Shown here one piece after another: positions 22,101 through 34,435 of a stretch of 60,000 nt of DNA. The notes beneath the pieces were generated by a model. It made no database searches. It had not been told where the DNA came from and worked only from the letters and a program-made list of their open reading frames with translations. The stretch's first letter is position 1, and each line of letters starts with the position of its first letter. This stretch comes from Apostichopus japonicus (lineage: Eukaryota; Echinodermata; Holothuroidea; Aspidochirotida; Stichopodidae), in the NCBI RefSeq assembly GCF_037975245.1, contig NC_092567.1, positions 18,980,876 through 19,040,875 of the forward strand, read 5' to 3'. A program made the translations under genes and the position numbers.

Positions 22101-25100
22101 TCTGTCCAAAGTGTATTAAAAGGAACATGCTGTCCCAGACTGAAAATGTAGTCACTTGTTTCTCCAGCAATTACCAGAAAACTTCATAGTCAAGAGAAAA
22201 CGTGGAGTAACTTCACGTTTCAGTGGAAACCTATATTGCCTAACACGTATGTTATGTGGGGTATTGGTGCCCTAAGCTTATCAAATGAGAAATACTTATA
22301 TAATTTATATATATTATATATTTCAAAACCATTTTGATTCCTTACTGGAGGCAAAAGGAATCTATGCGAGGGTGATGGCGTGTAAGTATGTGGTACTGAA
22401 AAAGTTATGATGGATTAACTTCATACTTGGTGTGTGGATCCATCTTTCTGTTTAATGAAACCCTACTGAATTTGACCGCAAGTGACCTTTGACCTCCAAC
22501 ATTTAAATGAAAGTCTGAAAATCTTGTTAACACAAGAAGTACATCTTTCTTGAACTAAATACGTAGTATGTAGCTCCAGCTTGGTGGAAGACTCCTATTG
22601 AAAGTAGTAGTGGTCAAAGGTCACTCAAAAATTAAAGCGTCAATTATTCTGTGAATTCTCCTATTATTTTCTTTGGTGAACATAGTCTGGTCAAATTCAA
22701 TTCAGTTTAGTTCTGCGAAGGGGCTCTATAGGTCTTCAACGAGGGTTTCCCTCCCTGAACTTCAAGAGGTCGAAATTGGTTGAAACCTTTGGCCTTTTTC
22801 TCAAAAATGTCATGTAATTTTTTACTTGTTAGCTCAAAGGTCGTACCCATAGGAAGACTGTTCTTTCTGGATATTAAAACATGTTGGTAGAAAAGTTTAT
22901 ATTGTAAACTATAACAGTCTATATTTTCAGTACTGGAGACAGGGATCTTTTCGTGAAAGTATGTATTCCGGTCCTGCCCAAGGCAACTTTCTTTTGCTTA
23001 TTAATTTCTCTGAATCAAATGTAATTATTCACATTTCATTTTATTATAATTTTCTTTGTATCATAGAAATTCGACTATATTTTTGGGTTCGACAGATTAT
23101 ATTCCAGGCACACATTTATAGATATTATCTTTGTCAAGAATTTTCATGAATACATGTATCACATTTGTACAACTATTAATATAAATTTAATCAAACTTGC
23201 CTGCTTACATTGATGGTATCCGCAAGAGTCAACAGAAATATCTTAAATAAATTGTCTGAGAGGATATTAAGGGGGGTCTGCTTAATTTCAAAATGTCAAA
23301 ACATCAATTTTCGAGCCCAGAATTAACGAATTCTTTTTTGAAGTATTTTAACAGTTCAATTCAATTTCATGAATGGAAATTCTATGCCATACTCACCTAA
23401 AAAAAAAATGAATGTAGAAAAAACCTTCTTTTGTATTTCCAGTTTACGATGCAAATTTTACTGATTGTACGAATTTCTCAGCATTCATTGTTGACAACCA
23501 AGAAAAGAGTGTCATTTTTTTCGTTGCTAAGCATTCCAAGGGATTTCTGGACAGTAAGGACAAGAAGAAGATTAACCTTTGTTTTTGTTGCTCATCATTT
23601 CAAATCACTTTTGTTTTATTAATGTTAATAAAGTAAGGATTTATTTAAAATACGGGAATTGTCTATATCTCCCTATGTAAGGTATAAATATGATCATATT
23701 TATTTACATGATACCTCCAATACTTAAATTATCTTTATCTCACCTATCTTAGAGTTTTGAAACTTGTATCATTTCTGTAGCGTTTTTGTTTTAACCATTT
23801 TCCCTGTCTTTTGGCACGAAATTAATTCCCATCTAAACTCATGAGTGATATGATGTAATTTTGGACTAAGTATGGTGATTGCAAACCAAAAAACATATTC
23901 ATGAAATGCCCAGATATTTTCAGGTATACTTTGCATTTTGCATTGAAAATACTGGAGGATCAATATTCAGTTTTGTGTATATTTAATTCGAAATATGTGA
24001 TAATTAGCCAAATTGAGACCTGAACAAATTAACAAAATGATATGTAGGCGTAGGTCTTCCTTTCCTACAATTATCACACTTCAAACAAAGTTTGTCCAAC
24101 TCCAGTCTTTCAATGTCTGGTTGCATCTCCTACTAGCTACCAGTAAATGCATGGTTACTGTTGTGAATTGAAGTTGTAGCAGCATCACTAGTGTGTGATG
24201 AGATGTGAAGAAACATCAATTAATATCCAATAGAGACCCATTAGGATGCGAGAAATTTGTTTGTCAGATTGGATCGCAAGTAGCCTAACACATTATTTAT
24301 ATAAAGAAATTCAGCCTAATGTTAATTGGTGTTTGGTCGTTTAAACTACTTAAAAGGCATTTATTCTATGTTTATATAGTCATTATTAGTTTTGTTTCAT
24401 TCATTGCCATGCCATCTATCACATTGTATACAAATGTATAAGTCACTTATGAACTTTCAAAAATATAATTCTGTGTATGGAGGGGAGGAAACAAATTTAT
24501 TAGTCCCAAAATTATTGTGAGACCAAGTCTTAGAATGTTGATTTTGTAAATATTTTCCAAGTTAATGAAGTTTGACAAGCTTCCGTCGTCATGTAACGGT
24601 ATAAACATGATTCCTTCATAATAAATGAAATGGATTAACATCGTTTGTCTTGTCTTACTTTATACGATATCCTTACACTCGTTTTGTGTGCCACGCTATC
24701 ACAATCCTCAGATGATCCCGTCGTAAGAAGCAGTTTCTTGCAAATTAACGGATAATCAGTTTGTTGGAAATTGCTGCTTTTTTACAGATTGTTTTATTAC
24801 GCTCGCACAAGGATGTCATCATTTCAACAGTTTTCAGCAAAATAGATTATTTTGATGGCAACCTCACGTTTTCATTACCTTATGATTTTGTTAATTTTTG
24901 GCCAAAATGACGACTTTTTTATTCCTTCCCAAAATCATACATACGATCGACGGCTCCCTTTTGATAAGATTCGAGCTGAAAAGAGTACTTAAGTCACTCG
25001 ATTTGTATGAAAAAAATCACATTTTTAATATGATATATTAATGATATTTCACATCAATTTAAAGGACTAAAACTTCGTAGAATGTCACTTTTGTCTAGAG

Positions 25101-25971
25101 AGAAGTGCTGGGAATCCGTGATATACATCCTGACATTATTTTGAAAACATTCATTTTTGGCCCAAAATGGACAATTTTGTAAGGCTATACCCTTATGATT
25201 TTGTTAATTTTTGGCCAAAATCACGACTTTTTTAATCCTTCCCAAAATCATACATACGATCGATGGCGCCCTTTTGATTAGATTCGAGTTGAAAAGAGTA
25301 CTTAAGTCACTCGATTTTTATGAAAAAAATAACATTTTTAATATGATATATTAATGTCATTAATTCCTCTTAAACATTTACTGACTCTTCGGCCTGTCGA
25401 AAGTGAATGGTAAAAATCTTAACCAACACTCAATTTAGCACTATTCCTGAACAACTTAAGAAGCTTCGGTTGGATTTTTAACCCGATGAAGCCTAAACGG
25501 ATTTACTTCCAATGCGACAGTTAAAAAATAAAATAAGAAAAAAAAATCAATGATAACAACGTTCCTGTCAATTTCAAACATATATTACAAAATTTAAATC
25601 TGAATAATATATGGCAAATTTTCATGTATTAATGTATGTATTATTATAACTATGTACAGAAGAGCTCATGGTATAATATCATATATCTACAGAGTATGCA
25701 ATTTACAATCTCGTTCCTTCAACCGTGAAGTTTATACTCGGTATGCATTCTAACATTTCACATACACACAAAAAGTGAAATTGAGTGACTTGTTTCAACC
25801 CTATGGAAATACCGCCCACACTCCATCCCCCTTTCTCTCCCTCTGTCAACATAGTGTAAGGTTAAGTGTTCCATATTTTATCCCATATCCACTGCCAGCA
25901 ATGTTAAATAATACAGTAAAATATTCCACATATTCCTAAATCAAATGGTGCCTGTAAGGTTCGTTCAACAT
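22101..25971. other. Intergenic region between PACSIN and tetraspanin 1 (tail to tail)
   Basis: Mostly AT-rich. 22370-22640 has repeat-like text (ggcgtgtaagtatgtg, gtgacctttgacctccaac). 24877-25356 has a 168-bp direct duplication. No coding exon recognised. The tetraspanin 1 3' UTR must occupy its right end; a minus-strand AATAAA (tttatt) lies near 24495 and 24788, but the site is not certain. Confidence 0.5.
24877..25356 (+). repeat. Direct duplication (two 168-bp copies, 312-bp period)
   Basis: 24877-25043 and 25189-25356 are almost identical. Both begin ccttatgattttgttaattt and include cccaaaatcatacatacgat and agtacttaagtcactcgatt. The low divergence suggests a fairly recent event. Confidence 0.92.
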
Positions 25972-26100
25972 TTACTGATAAAACCCGATCACTTCTTCTT
26001 CTTCTTCACTTTCTTCGTCTTCGCTTTCTTCTTCTTCCAGCTTGTTTTCATCTTTACGTTTGATTCGAAGTAGAAGTACAGTTGACAATATGAGGAATAA
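25972..26100 (-). CDS. Tetraspanin 1 exon 7: TM4 end and acidic tail
   Basis: 129 nt with TAA at 25974-25972, acceptor ttttcctgcag. It encodes LFLILSTVLLLRIKRK, then a tail of mostly Glu/Asp/Ser ending VIGFYQ. The tail is written by a GAA/GAG-rich tract (ctt/ttc on the + strand), so it probably grew by repeat expansion. Confidence 0.94.
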   Translation of the reverse strand, partial: LFLILSTVLLLRIKRKDENKLEEEESEDEESEEEEEVIGFYQ

Positions 26101-28203
26101 CTGCAGGAAAACGAAACGAACGGAATTTTCAAACTAATAGTGTGAAATGTTGTTTGTTCTTCCACCCGAATATCCAACAGTACTAACTTATTCAAAATCT
26201 TCGCGATCGGTAACACTCAAAATAGTTGTGATGAAAGGCACAACTTAATTCGCATTTGTATAGTCTGATAAAGTCGAAAACAGAGACACCATCTCCCTTC
26301 CGCTTATTCTTACCCTCCGATCCCCATCCCCCCACCCGCCCGCACCCCCAATCCCACCCAAAACTAGCAAGTGGATCAAACTCACCTCAAAAGTAGAAAC
26401 GGATACTAAACTGGCAGCGGTTATGAGAGACACTTGGTAAAGATGATCCCTCAGAGGTGATCGACAACCAGTCTGTAGATGAGGAGGATGAAGAAAGGAA
26501 AAAGAAAGAAGTGTTGAATCATTGGTCGTTGGCAAAGAGTTCCACCAGAATCGTAATATCATTGGAATGTTAGCTCAGTGGTTAACGCCGGTGCCTTTCA
26601 ATCATAATGTCCCGAGTTCAAGTCACTCCAAGATTAAAGTATGTCGTCCAGTTACAGAGTTGTTGACAATTAACAATTCATAATCATGGACGTTAAATAT
26701 GAATGTAAGAGACTGACTTCGGTCAGCTTACGGCTTTGATAAGCCAATGAGGCTTCTTCGCGAGTTCCTGCTTGCAGGAGGATCTAATAAACATACATAC
26801 ATGCATACAATATCTTCAGACCAATATTTCGGGTGGGTAAGGGGGTAAGTTCAGTTTACTTGTTGTATCTTCACGTAGTACATTATAGATCAAACATAGA
26901 TATCGATAATTTTCATTCGTTAATTAATGACAAAATAATTCTACCAAGTCATGAAGCAATAACTTACATTAAATGTTATACATTCTTCCACGGGCTTAGT
27001 GTCGTCTTCATTTTCACAGCATGACTTCGGCCAGATTATATTTTGTGGTTGGTTCACGAAATCCTTCTTTGAATCGAATCCGCAGCACCCGTTCTGTGAA
27101 GATAAACAGATCAGAACCGCGCCCCCAAAACAGACTGGTTTAAAAAATATATTTACAAATCCCATCTATACCTATGGCGCCAAAAACAATTTGTAGCGTT
27201 TTAGCATATCGCCCCCGTTGACCCAGTTCCGAGTCATCGTCAACCTTCTCTTCCTTCGAAATACCACTCTGAGCAGCACTCTGCCTACCCCCTAGAAAGC
27301 CCCCCCCCCCTCCCCCATCTCTAAAAAGAATAGTCTACTACGCGGTTGTTTTATAAGGAGGTAAACTTAAATGTTCTCTGCGTTTTTGTTAATATATACC
27401 ATTGATGAGGAAACGTGGGTTTTGTCCTACGTACCACACTTTCAATTTGTTGAACATTGTACCATCATACTTTTTTGGGGTCAAATTCTGACAGCGACCA
27501 CTCCATCGACATTCGAATTCTCGATAAACATTTTAACATTCAAAAATTTCTGTCACCACTGAGATTAATTTAGGAGCTTTAAGAAGGAAACATACTTAGC
27601 AATCAATAGGTACTAATCATGTCTAAAACGCAAACTATAGAGAGTGAGGTAAGATATGTAAGAGCAAAGTACATTGACTTTCAACAAATAAACTGTGACT
27701 TTAAAGAAATTTCGATATATTTTACCTGTCTCTGAAATTTATCGAACGCTGACGCAAACCTTTGACTTGAATTGTAATTAACCTGTAGATATGTTGAAGC
27801 TGTTTCCGTCTCTGTAAAGTTCGGCCCGTCTGTACCAGTGTATTTTGCAACTAGTATTGCCCCTGTAAAGTTGGCCAGAAAAATAAAGATCACGACCACT
27901 GAAATCTGCAGAAAGAATGAAATAAACAGAGATGTAAAGAGTTTCCATTATTTCCAAAACCCATAAAATGATAATAATGGGAAAAAAAGCAGTTTATATG
28001 TTTACTGCTACAACCACAACTTCAACAATAACAATAAAAAACTTCAACTACAACAACAACTACAGTAAGAACTACAGTAAGAACTACAACTGCTACAACA
28101 ACTAAAACTACAACTACAACAACTGCAACAACAACTACAACAACAACAACTACAACAACAACAACATGTACAACAACAACAACAACTACAAGAACAAGCA
28201 CCA

Positions 28204-28253
<50 letters not shown>

Positions 28254-31200
28254 ACAACTAACCCTACAACTTCAACAACAACTAAAATTACAACTGCAAC
28301 AACAACAAATATAACAACAACAACTACAACAACTACAACAACAACAACAACATACACAACAACAACAAAAGCAACTATAACTACAACAACAAGCACAACA
28401 ACAACTAAATCTACAACTGCAACAACAGCAACATGCACAACAACAAATACAACAACAACTACAACAACAACTACAACAACTACAACAACAACAACATGCA
28501 CAACAACAACAAAAGCAACTACAACTACAACAACAAGTACAACAACTACCTCTACGTCTACAACTGCAACTGCAACAATAACAATAACAACTACAATAAC
28601 AACTACTACAACAACAACTAAAACTACAACTACTACAACAACAACTACAACAACAGCAACATGCACATCAACAACTACAACGGCAACAACTATATCAACA
28701 ACTGCTACAACAACAACACGCACAGCAACAATTACTACAACTTCAACAACAAGCACAACAATTAAAACAACAAACAACTTCAACAACAAACACAACTACT
28801 ACAACTACAACAACAACCCCCACCCCCATTACTACAACTACTGTACAAGCACAACAACTTCAACTACTACAACTACAACAACTCTAGACTACTATAACAA
28901 CAAGCACAACAAATACAACTACAACAGCAACTACAACTACAACAATAATATTAATAATAGTAATAAATATCCCACTTCTGACACCATTGTCAAAGGTTAT
29001 ATTTTATTATTATAGATCACATTGATCACGTTAGCATCCAGAGTACAATGAGCCTTGTTTATTCTAAGAATAACCACGAGTTACCTAATATAGCCATTTC
29101 TCAGAGAAGATTGCGAAGTACATTAGATGGCGCTAATTCTTAATTGCAATATATTATATAGTGCGAGTTGGACATTTTCCATTGAATATGATCACAACAT
29201 CCATATATGAAACATTGAATACTTATCGAAAAGTATTCGAAATATAAATCCCGTTTCAATTTGGATTTCATTAGTTTGAATAAGCTGGATATCAAAATAA
29301 GTCCAAACTTCTGGTTAAATTATTGCATGTGATAAATACGATATATAAATAGTGTCTGGGCGAGAAAAAAAAATTGCAGAAACAAGAAATTAAAATGAAT
29401 CTTATCGTTACGTATGATTCCGCTAAATGCCGGTCATTTGGAGAAGAAACATTGAAAGCTGACTTACTTTATCAATTATAGTTTCAGTTTTAGAATTCCT
29501 CCGTAAAACTGGTAGAAATTATTGAAATTTGCTATAAAAACTAAATACGTAAAATCTGCTAGCGAAATATTATTAGTCTAGACCAACGTTATCGAAAGTA
29601 TTCGATACCAACCACTGGAAGACAATCCATCATGGAGTCGATAAACCTAAGGGATTGATCGAAATTTAAAAAAAAAAAGACTCACCGTTGCCAACAGTAA
29701 ACGATTCATGACACAGGCGCCGATGCAACCAAGTATGGACACAACCATCGCTATAACACCGGTTCCTAAAATTGAGCGAAAATGAAAAAAAAATCGTTAA
29801 GAAGAATCTATTAAAATAAATTACTACAAAGTACCGGGGTTGATCTAGGATTTTCTATTTTATTTATAAAGGAGAGGGGTATCGCCTTGGGGTAGTAGAA
29901 GGGGACATTCAAGGCGTGTGTGTGTGTGTGTGGGGGGGGGGTCATTCTTCAACCAAAAAATTAAAATTAAAAACTGATACCTCAAATCGTGCATTCTGAA
30001 GCATATGTTAACTAGAAATTAGGTCTATCATTAGTTCTATAAGCGTAAGGTTGTGTATAACTACTTGCAATTTTTTTTCGTGAGGTTGAAAGGGGGTGGG
30101 ACTCCCCATCCACCAGAGTAGCAGTGGTGGAGGAATTTATCAAGGAAAAAAAACTTTATTACGGTAATTTTTCCAAATATTAGACACTGTTACGATTCTG
30201 AACATTTGCACACACACAAAAATAAAGAAAAAAAGACAGAAATTTTCAAAAATTTTGGATATAAAATACAAAACCTCTTTTGTACAAAAAATAGAAGGAA
30301 TAAATGAGTCATCGTACAAGGTATAAATAAATGTCATGGATGGCGAGTTTTGCTGTTTAGTTATCTTTGAGAACGATATTAATTATACAAATATTTTAGT
30401 TTGTGAAGAATTATTGATCCAAGGTTATACTCTCCAAGCCAAATCCGACGAAGCACAACCACGACAGGTTTAAAAATAAACATCAGTATCTCTACACAGA
30501 GATATTTTACTGGGCAGTCATGCACATAAACAACGGTCGAAAACAGTTTGAGCCATTTTAGAAGTTGGGTGGATTTTAGTTCCACTCACCAGTAGTGGAT
30601 CCGCGATTTCTCGAAGAGGTGGGCGGTGGGGTGAGGCGGGGGGGGGGCAAGAATGGATCCAGGACTTTAGAAAGGAGATGTGTACTCCCAAATAGTGGTG
30701 TTGAAGGAGGGATCTATGGGTCCGCCCACAGAAGAAAATTAAAATGTTACAAGTCAATCGGTGAATTTCGATGCATATTTAGACTACTTTATTAGGTCTA
30801 TAGTTAGGTCTAAGTGAGGCAATTAAGTAAAAAGGGCGTGGCTTAACTTACCAAGCATAATCCCACAAGCAATTAGCAATAACGGACTTTCGATGACTGC
30901 AGTCAAGTCAAACAGGTTGTAATCATAAATGTCGAAAACTTCAGTCCCAATCAAAATCGGCCAGATGATAAGCCCGATGCTTAATACCTGTGCAAGGTAG
31001 AAGAAATATTCCAGACAAGTATTGTTATCATAGGCTGATAAAGGAATGAAGCTCTTTGGGGGTGGGGGGGGGGTGGGAGGTACTCCAATCTCCAATCCAC
31101 TTATTTTTTATTCAACTCCGAAATTTTATTCAAAGCTTCCTACGCCACTATATAGAACATCATGCATTTTTTGGATACACTCTTTGACGATAAAAAATTG

Positions 31201-31879
31201 TATTACAGTGGGGTGAACATTGTTACCATAGGCTTAAATAATCCAGAAGGCGAGGGGGAGGTGGGGGGGGGGGTGGGTGATAATGGACAATTCAAAGGCA
31301 GAATGTACAATGCAATTCAACGCTTCAATACAAAACAAATAAGAATAATATTGATACCAATGCACTGATGTCAACGAAAGGTAATGTAACGGTTTATGAT
31401 TTCAGCAAATGTTTAGAAAAGGGGATAAAAAGCAACGATGAAAAATGGGAAAAGATGCGAGTTCTTATTCTTGTTTTCCCCAAAATGATAAAGAAGCTCA
31501 TTACAATATATACTTCCAGCCATTCATGGACAATTTACTCATGGAAAATGGACTTATAACAGGGCCACTTAATGAGGGCGGGGGGGGTGCTGGGGCTAGA
31601 ATTTTGAGAAATAGACAGCAGATATAGAAGTTGCCCGGATGGGGGGGGGGGTGTGAATCGATTATTGTACAGAAGGGACAATAGTTGATCTTGTGATGAC
31701 ATTATGACGACATCACCATACTTCTATCGAATTTCAACTGAAGACGAAAAAACCCAGGACCACACCAATACTTACATATACCTAATAATAACCCATGCAT
31801 TACTACTCACCCCAAACAATAAGTTAAGAATACCAGTCACAACCTGCACACAAAACCTTGAACTCGAGTTGACGGTCAT
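25972..31879 (-). CDS. Tetraspanin 1 (268 aa, seven coding exons, complete)
   Basis: Exons in transcript order: 31879-31811, 30987-30852, 29765-29686, 27905-27726, 27093-26968, 26472-26386, 26100-25972; total 807 nt, all frames join. Start chosen at 31879 because an in-frame TGA lies five codons upstream and the 23-codon exon matches the paralogue. Seen: four membrane segments (about 13-33, 58-86, 92-116, 212-238), a large extracellular loop with CCG (158-160), CC (180-181), C193 and GC (199-200), six cysteines forming the tetraspanin disulphide set, and sequons NFT 124 and NSS 140. Family knowledge: tetraspanins organise membrane microdomains with integrins and other partners. The C-tail (about residues 239-268) is unusually long and acidic. 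Closest subfamily (CD63, CD9, CD151-like) cannot be decided by eye. Confidence 0.96.
26386..26472 (-). CDS. Tetraspanin 1 exon 6: loop end and TM4 start
   Basis: 87 nt, phase 0 to 0, acceptor catctacag, donor GTGAGT. It encodes TGCRSPLRDHLY (last loop cysteine) and SLITAASLVSVSTFE. Confidence 0.95.
26564..26808 (+). mobile_element. tRNA-derived SINE, apparently full length (intron 6 of tetraspanin 1)
   Basis: A-box-like TAGCTCAGTGG (26571-26581) and B-box-like GAGTTCAAGTC (26614-26624) at tRNA spacing, then a unique body and an (ACAT)n tail (26790-26806). Candidate imperfect target duplication aatatcatt / aatatctt at 26555 and 26809. It is opposite in strand to the host gene. Confidence 0.85.
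26968..27093 (-). CDS. Tetraspanin 1 exon 5: CCG motif of large loop
   Basis: 126 nt, phase 0 to 0, acceptor tatcttcacag, donor GTAAGT. It encodes NGCCGFDSKKDF, then WPKSCCENEDD and VEECITFN. It carries five of the six loop cysteines. Confidence 0.97.
27726..27905 (-). CDS. Tetraspanin 1 exon 4: TM3 and start of large loop
   Basis: 180 nt, phase 0 to 0, acceptor ttctttctgcag, donor GTAAAA. It encodes ISVVVIFIFLANFTGAILVA (TM3), the first part of the large extracellular loop with sequons NFT and NSS, and ends AFDKFQRQ just before the CCG exon. Confidence 0.96.
27906..29685 (-). other. Tetraspanin 1 intron 3, dominated by a trinucleotide array
   Basis: About 28010-28960 is a compound (ACA/ACT)n repeat with an (AT)n core at 28207-28250. 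The rest (28961-29685) is AT-rich with no recognised feature. A 257-codon minus-strand frame of Val is a by-product. Confidence 0.85.
28010..28965. repeat. Long compound trinucleotide array (CAA/CTA type)
   Basis: Nearly 950 bp of ACAACA and ACTACA units with almost no G on the + strand, interrupted by (AT)n. A strongly strand-asymmetric microsatellite. Confidence 0.95.
29686..29765 (-). CDS. Tetraspanin 1 exon 3: TM2 and intracellular loop
   Basis: 80 nt, phase 1 to 0, acceptor ctcaattttag, donor GTGAGT. It encodes TGVIAMVVSILGCIGAC, then VMNRLLLAT. The GCxGA and NRLLL pattern is the typical tetraspanin TM2 end. Confidence 0.96.
29766..30851 (-). other. Tetraspanin 1 intron 2
   Basis: AT-rich with (GT)n and G-runs near 29919-29941. 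A mobile-element-like stretch lies near 30590-30730 (gtggatccgcgatttctcga, aatggatccaggacttt). No exon. Confidence 0.5.
30852..30987 (-). CDS. Tetraspanin 1 exon 2: TM1 end, small loop, TM2 start
   Basis: 136 nt, phase 0 to 1, acceptor ccttgcacag, donor GTAAGT. It encodes VLSIGLIIWPILIG, the small extracellular loop, and SPLLLIACGIMLG entering TM2. Confidence 0.95.
30988..31810 (-). other. Tetraspanin 1 intron 1
   Basis: Several G-runs on the + strand (31060-31080, 31248-31280, 31575-31590, 31640-31652). No exon or clear element seen. Confidence 0.5.
31811..31879 (-). CDS. Tetraspanin 1 exon 1: N-terminus and start of TM1
   Basis: 69 nt from ATG to donor GTGAGT. It encodes MTVNSSSRFCVQ and VVTGILNLLFG. 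C10-V-Q aligns exactly with residues 10-12 of tetraspanin 2, which also has a 69-nt first coding exon. An internal gtgcag mimics an acceptor but is not needed. Cys10 is a likely palmitoylation site by family analogy. Confidence 0.9.
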
Positions 31880-33138
31880 GTTTGGAAGATGTCACGGTCC
31901 GGACATACGTCACAAAAGCAGTAACTATCGGATTAAACTGCATTGGATAGATTCAGATTGGTAGAAAAATTACTCGAAATAGGCCCACTGTGTAAAATGT
32001 GTTACATTTTCCGACAAGCGTTTGTATTGAAACGGTTAATCTAACTTTCTAAGTACCAAAATACATAAAGGTGTTCATGTTGAAACGCTGTTGGCGGCTC
32101 GTTCGGGCGTTTCCTTTGTGACGTCATGGGTTTAACACGGAAAGTAAGTTACTTACGTCTGTGCGAGAACTTAGCTATTATTCATGTCACTGAATTTTGC
32201 AACACCTTAACTTGGCCATGGTTGATTCTGCCGTTCTTATTACATGTGTCACTGAGTTAACTATTCAGGAAGTGCAGGCATAGTTCTTTACCGAGGTTAC
32301 ATCAATCCTTTTGACTTTCGTTGCTAAAAATCTACATGGTCATTATACGAAAACTGATTGACGTGATGGTAGCATACGCGCCATACAAGTTTTCCATTGA
32401 CTTACACACCCAAAACTCACTTAGCGGAAGTTTAGTAAATACGCCTCTTTCCGAGGCTGTTCTTTGAAGTCGAACCCAATTCTCCCACCACGTATAGGGC
32501 GGCTATACTTCAATCATACTCTTGGATGGCACAGAAGCTTCAAAACACAAATCTTACTTGATAACATATGTAAAAGTAAGTCTCCTGTTATACTTTATTG
32601 GACGTTTCCTGAGATAGAATGACAAACAGACGAACTAGCTGATATCAACCCTTTTTGGAGTGTGTCACTTTAAATGTTAATCGTAACCCCCCCCCCCAAT
32701 CCCTTCCACTGGTAGACAATATTAGCCTGCAAAATTCCTAGTGAACAGTTCATAAATATATAGTCTGATATGCAGGGCCTATATGCGGTAAAATCTAAAC
32801 AGGAGAAAATTCTTCAATAATGTTTCAAAGTTGATAAATATGTGCAATCTATAAGCGCCCTCCGTTTGACGAAACTTTCTCAAAGAAGAGCCTGGCCACC
32901 CCTCTCCGGCTGGACGACTTCACATCTAAAGCAAAGCCCAACTCCCCACCCGCCCCCCCCCCAACCCCTATTCCCAGCCAAACACAAACAAACAAATACG
33001 GTTATAAAACTTCAAAGTTGGTTGAAGTGGTAACTAGCACGTTCGGACAAACTTCACATGTTTTAGGAGAATTGACTTACCATTGGTCACTGTTCCTGAC
33101 AAATTTTTAGGTCTCGAGTTGCAAGTCCTTTTTTTTTA

Positions 33139-33390
33139 GAAAAGTCACCCCGAGATAGTCTCAGGGCACGAAAACCAAACAACTTGATCCACTCACAAGC
33201 ATATATACTCCCCTTACCCACGAGGATCCTTCAAGTTCCTCAAGCAATGTATAAATGTTGCAGGAATTCTCCATGCGGTGCACCCTCTACAAAGGAGGTA
33301 CTACGTAAGTAAGAAAGTCACCCAATAAAGAACCTGGGCACGAAAACCCAAACAACCAAACGACCCCAGTCCCCTTGCATCGAGGATTGT
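33139..33390 (-). repeat. Dispersed repeat R3, two adjacent copies
   Basis: Copies at 33139-33230 and 33313-33390 share gaaaagtcaccc / gaaagtcaccc, gggcacgaaaacc(c)aaacaac and cgaggat. A third copy is at 36041-36124 and a partial one near 34096. On the - strand the third copy leads from a tRNA-like segment (tggcctagtgttcaag), so a SINE origin is likely. Confidence 0.6.
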
Positions 33391-34278
33391 GACAGCTGTG
33401 TGATCGTCGTCAGGTGTGTATCATGATTCTCCTAGATAGGGAACAGATACTACTACAAATGGTCTTAGTCAAAAATGTCGAGAAGCGATAGAGGTAATTA
33501 CACCATTTGGAATGCTATAATAACCACGAATATGCATAGGCCTAATTAAAATGTGGATTCAAAAGAGGATAGTCGAACAAAAGACTTACCTTTGGGACTA
33601 AAGAAAACGTTTTACCAACACCTGGACATCACTGTACATTAACCAGCTGAATTCCGCGTACAATGATACTTTAAGGAAAGAACGCAATACCACCATGTAC
33701 AAAGTAGGCCTGTAAACAGGAACAAACTTCGCGTATTTCAATCAGTATACACACAAAGTATCATGTAAACTAAATACGCATTCACAGAGTGTGCGTCAGA
33801 AAGGCATTTGGTTAAGAATTTTATTTATTCAGTACCGCACGCTCAATTGAACACATTGAAGAAAACAACCTTATAATAACGGTTCTTGATTTGCATAGCT
33901 TAAAATCATTTCAGTGACGGTACGGTTAGGCAGAATTTCAAGAAAAAGGAAAACCCCAAAGAGTTTATATACTATTCAATATGTGCTATCAAACCCTCGT
34001 TGTAACAGTTTGATATTCTGTGATATGACTAATTTCAACTTTTATATATTTTAATAAATTTCATCCAAGATAGCGCCGCATGGGACTAAGAAACGACTTG
34101 ATCCACTCTCAAGTCCAGTCTCCTGACACAGGGGTGCACAAACTGGCAGAGGGGGGGGGGTTCCTTGAAATTAAAAAGACGGTCCCAAATCGATGCCAAG
34201 TCGGTCGAAATTGAAGCCGAATTCAGCGTCGTTACTGACACCCATGCATGAACATAAAAGTAGTTTCAAAATACAACA

Positions 34279-34435
<157 letters not shown>

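Noticed and set aside
26571-26640. Functional tRNA gene on the + strand
   Set aside because: Promoter boxes are present, but stems do not pair well and the body continues into a SINE with an ACAT tail.
28022-28795. 257-codon poly-valine frame on the - strand
   Set aside because: Translation of a trinucleotide microsatellite inside a tetraspanin intron.
31811-31843. A 33-nt microexon starting after gtgcag as the first TM1 exon of tetraspanin 1
   Set aside because: Reading through the AG gives an ATG at 31879, a 69-nt exon like the paralogue's, and Cys-Val-Gln at the same positions, so this is simply the interior of exon 1.
33218-33274. Alternative start exon for tetraspanin 1 (19 codons ending in phase 0 at GTAAGG)
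   Set aside because: It lies in a dispersed repeat, has no similarity to a tetraspanin N-terminus, and the exon at 31811-31879 explains the start fully.
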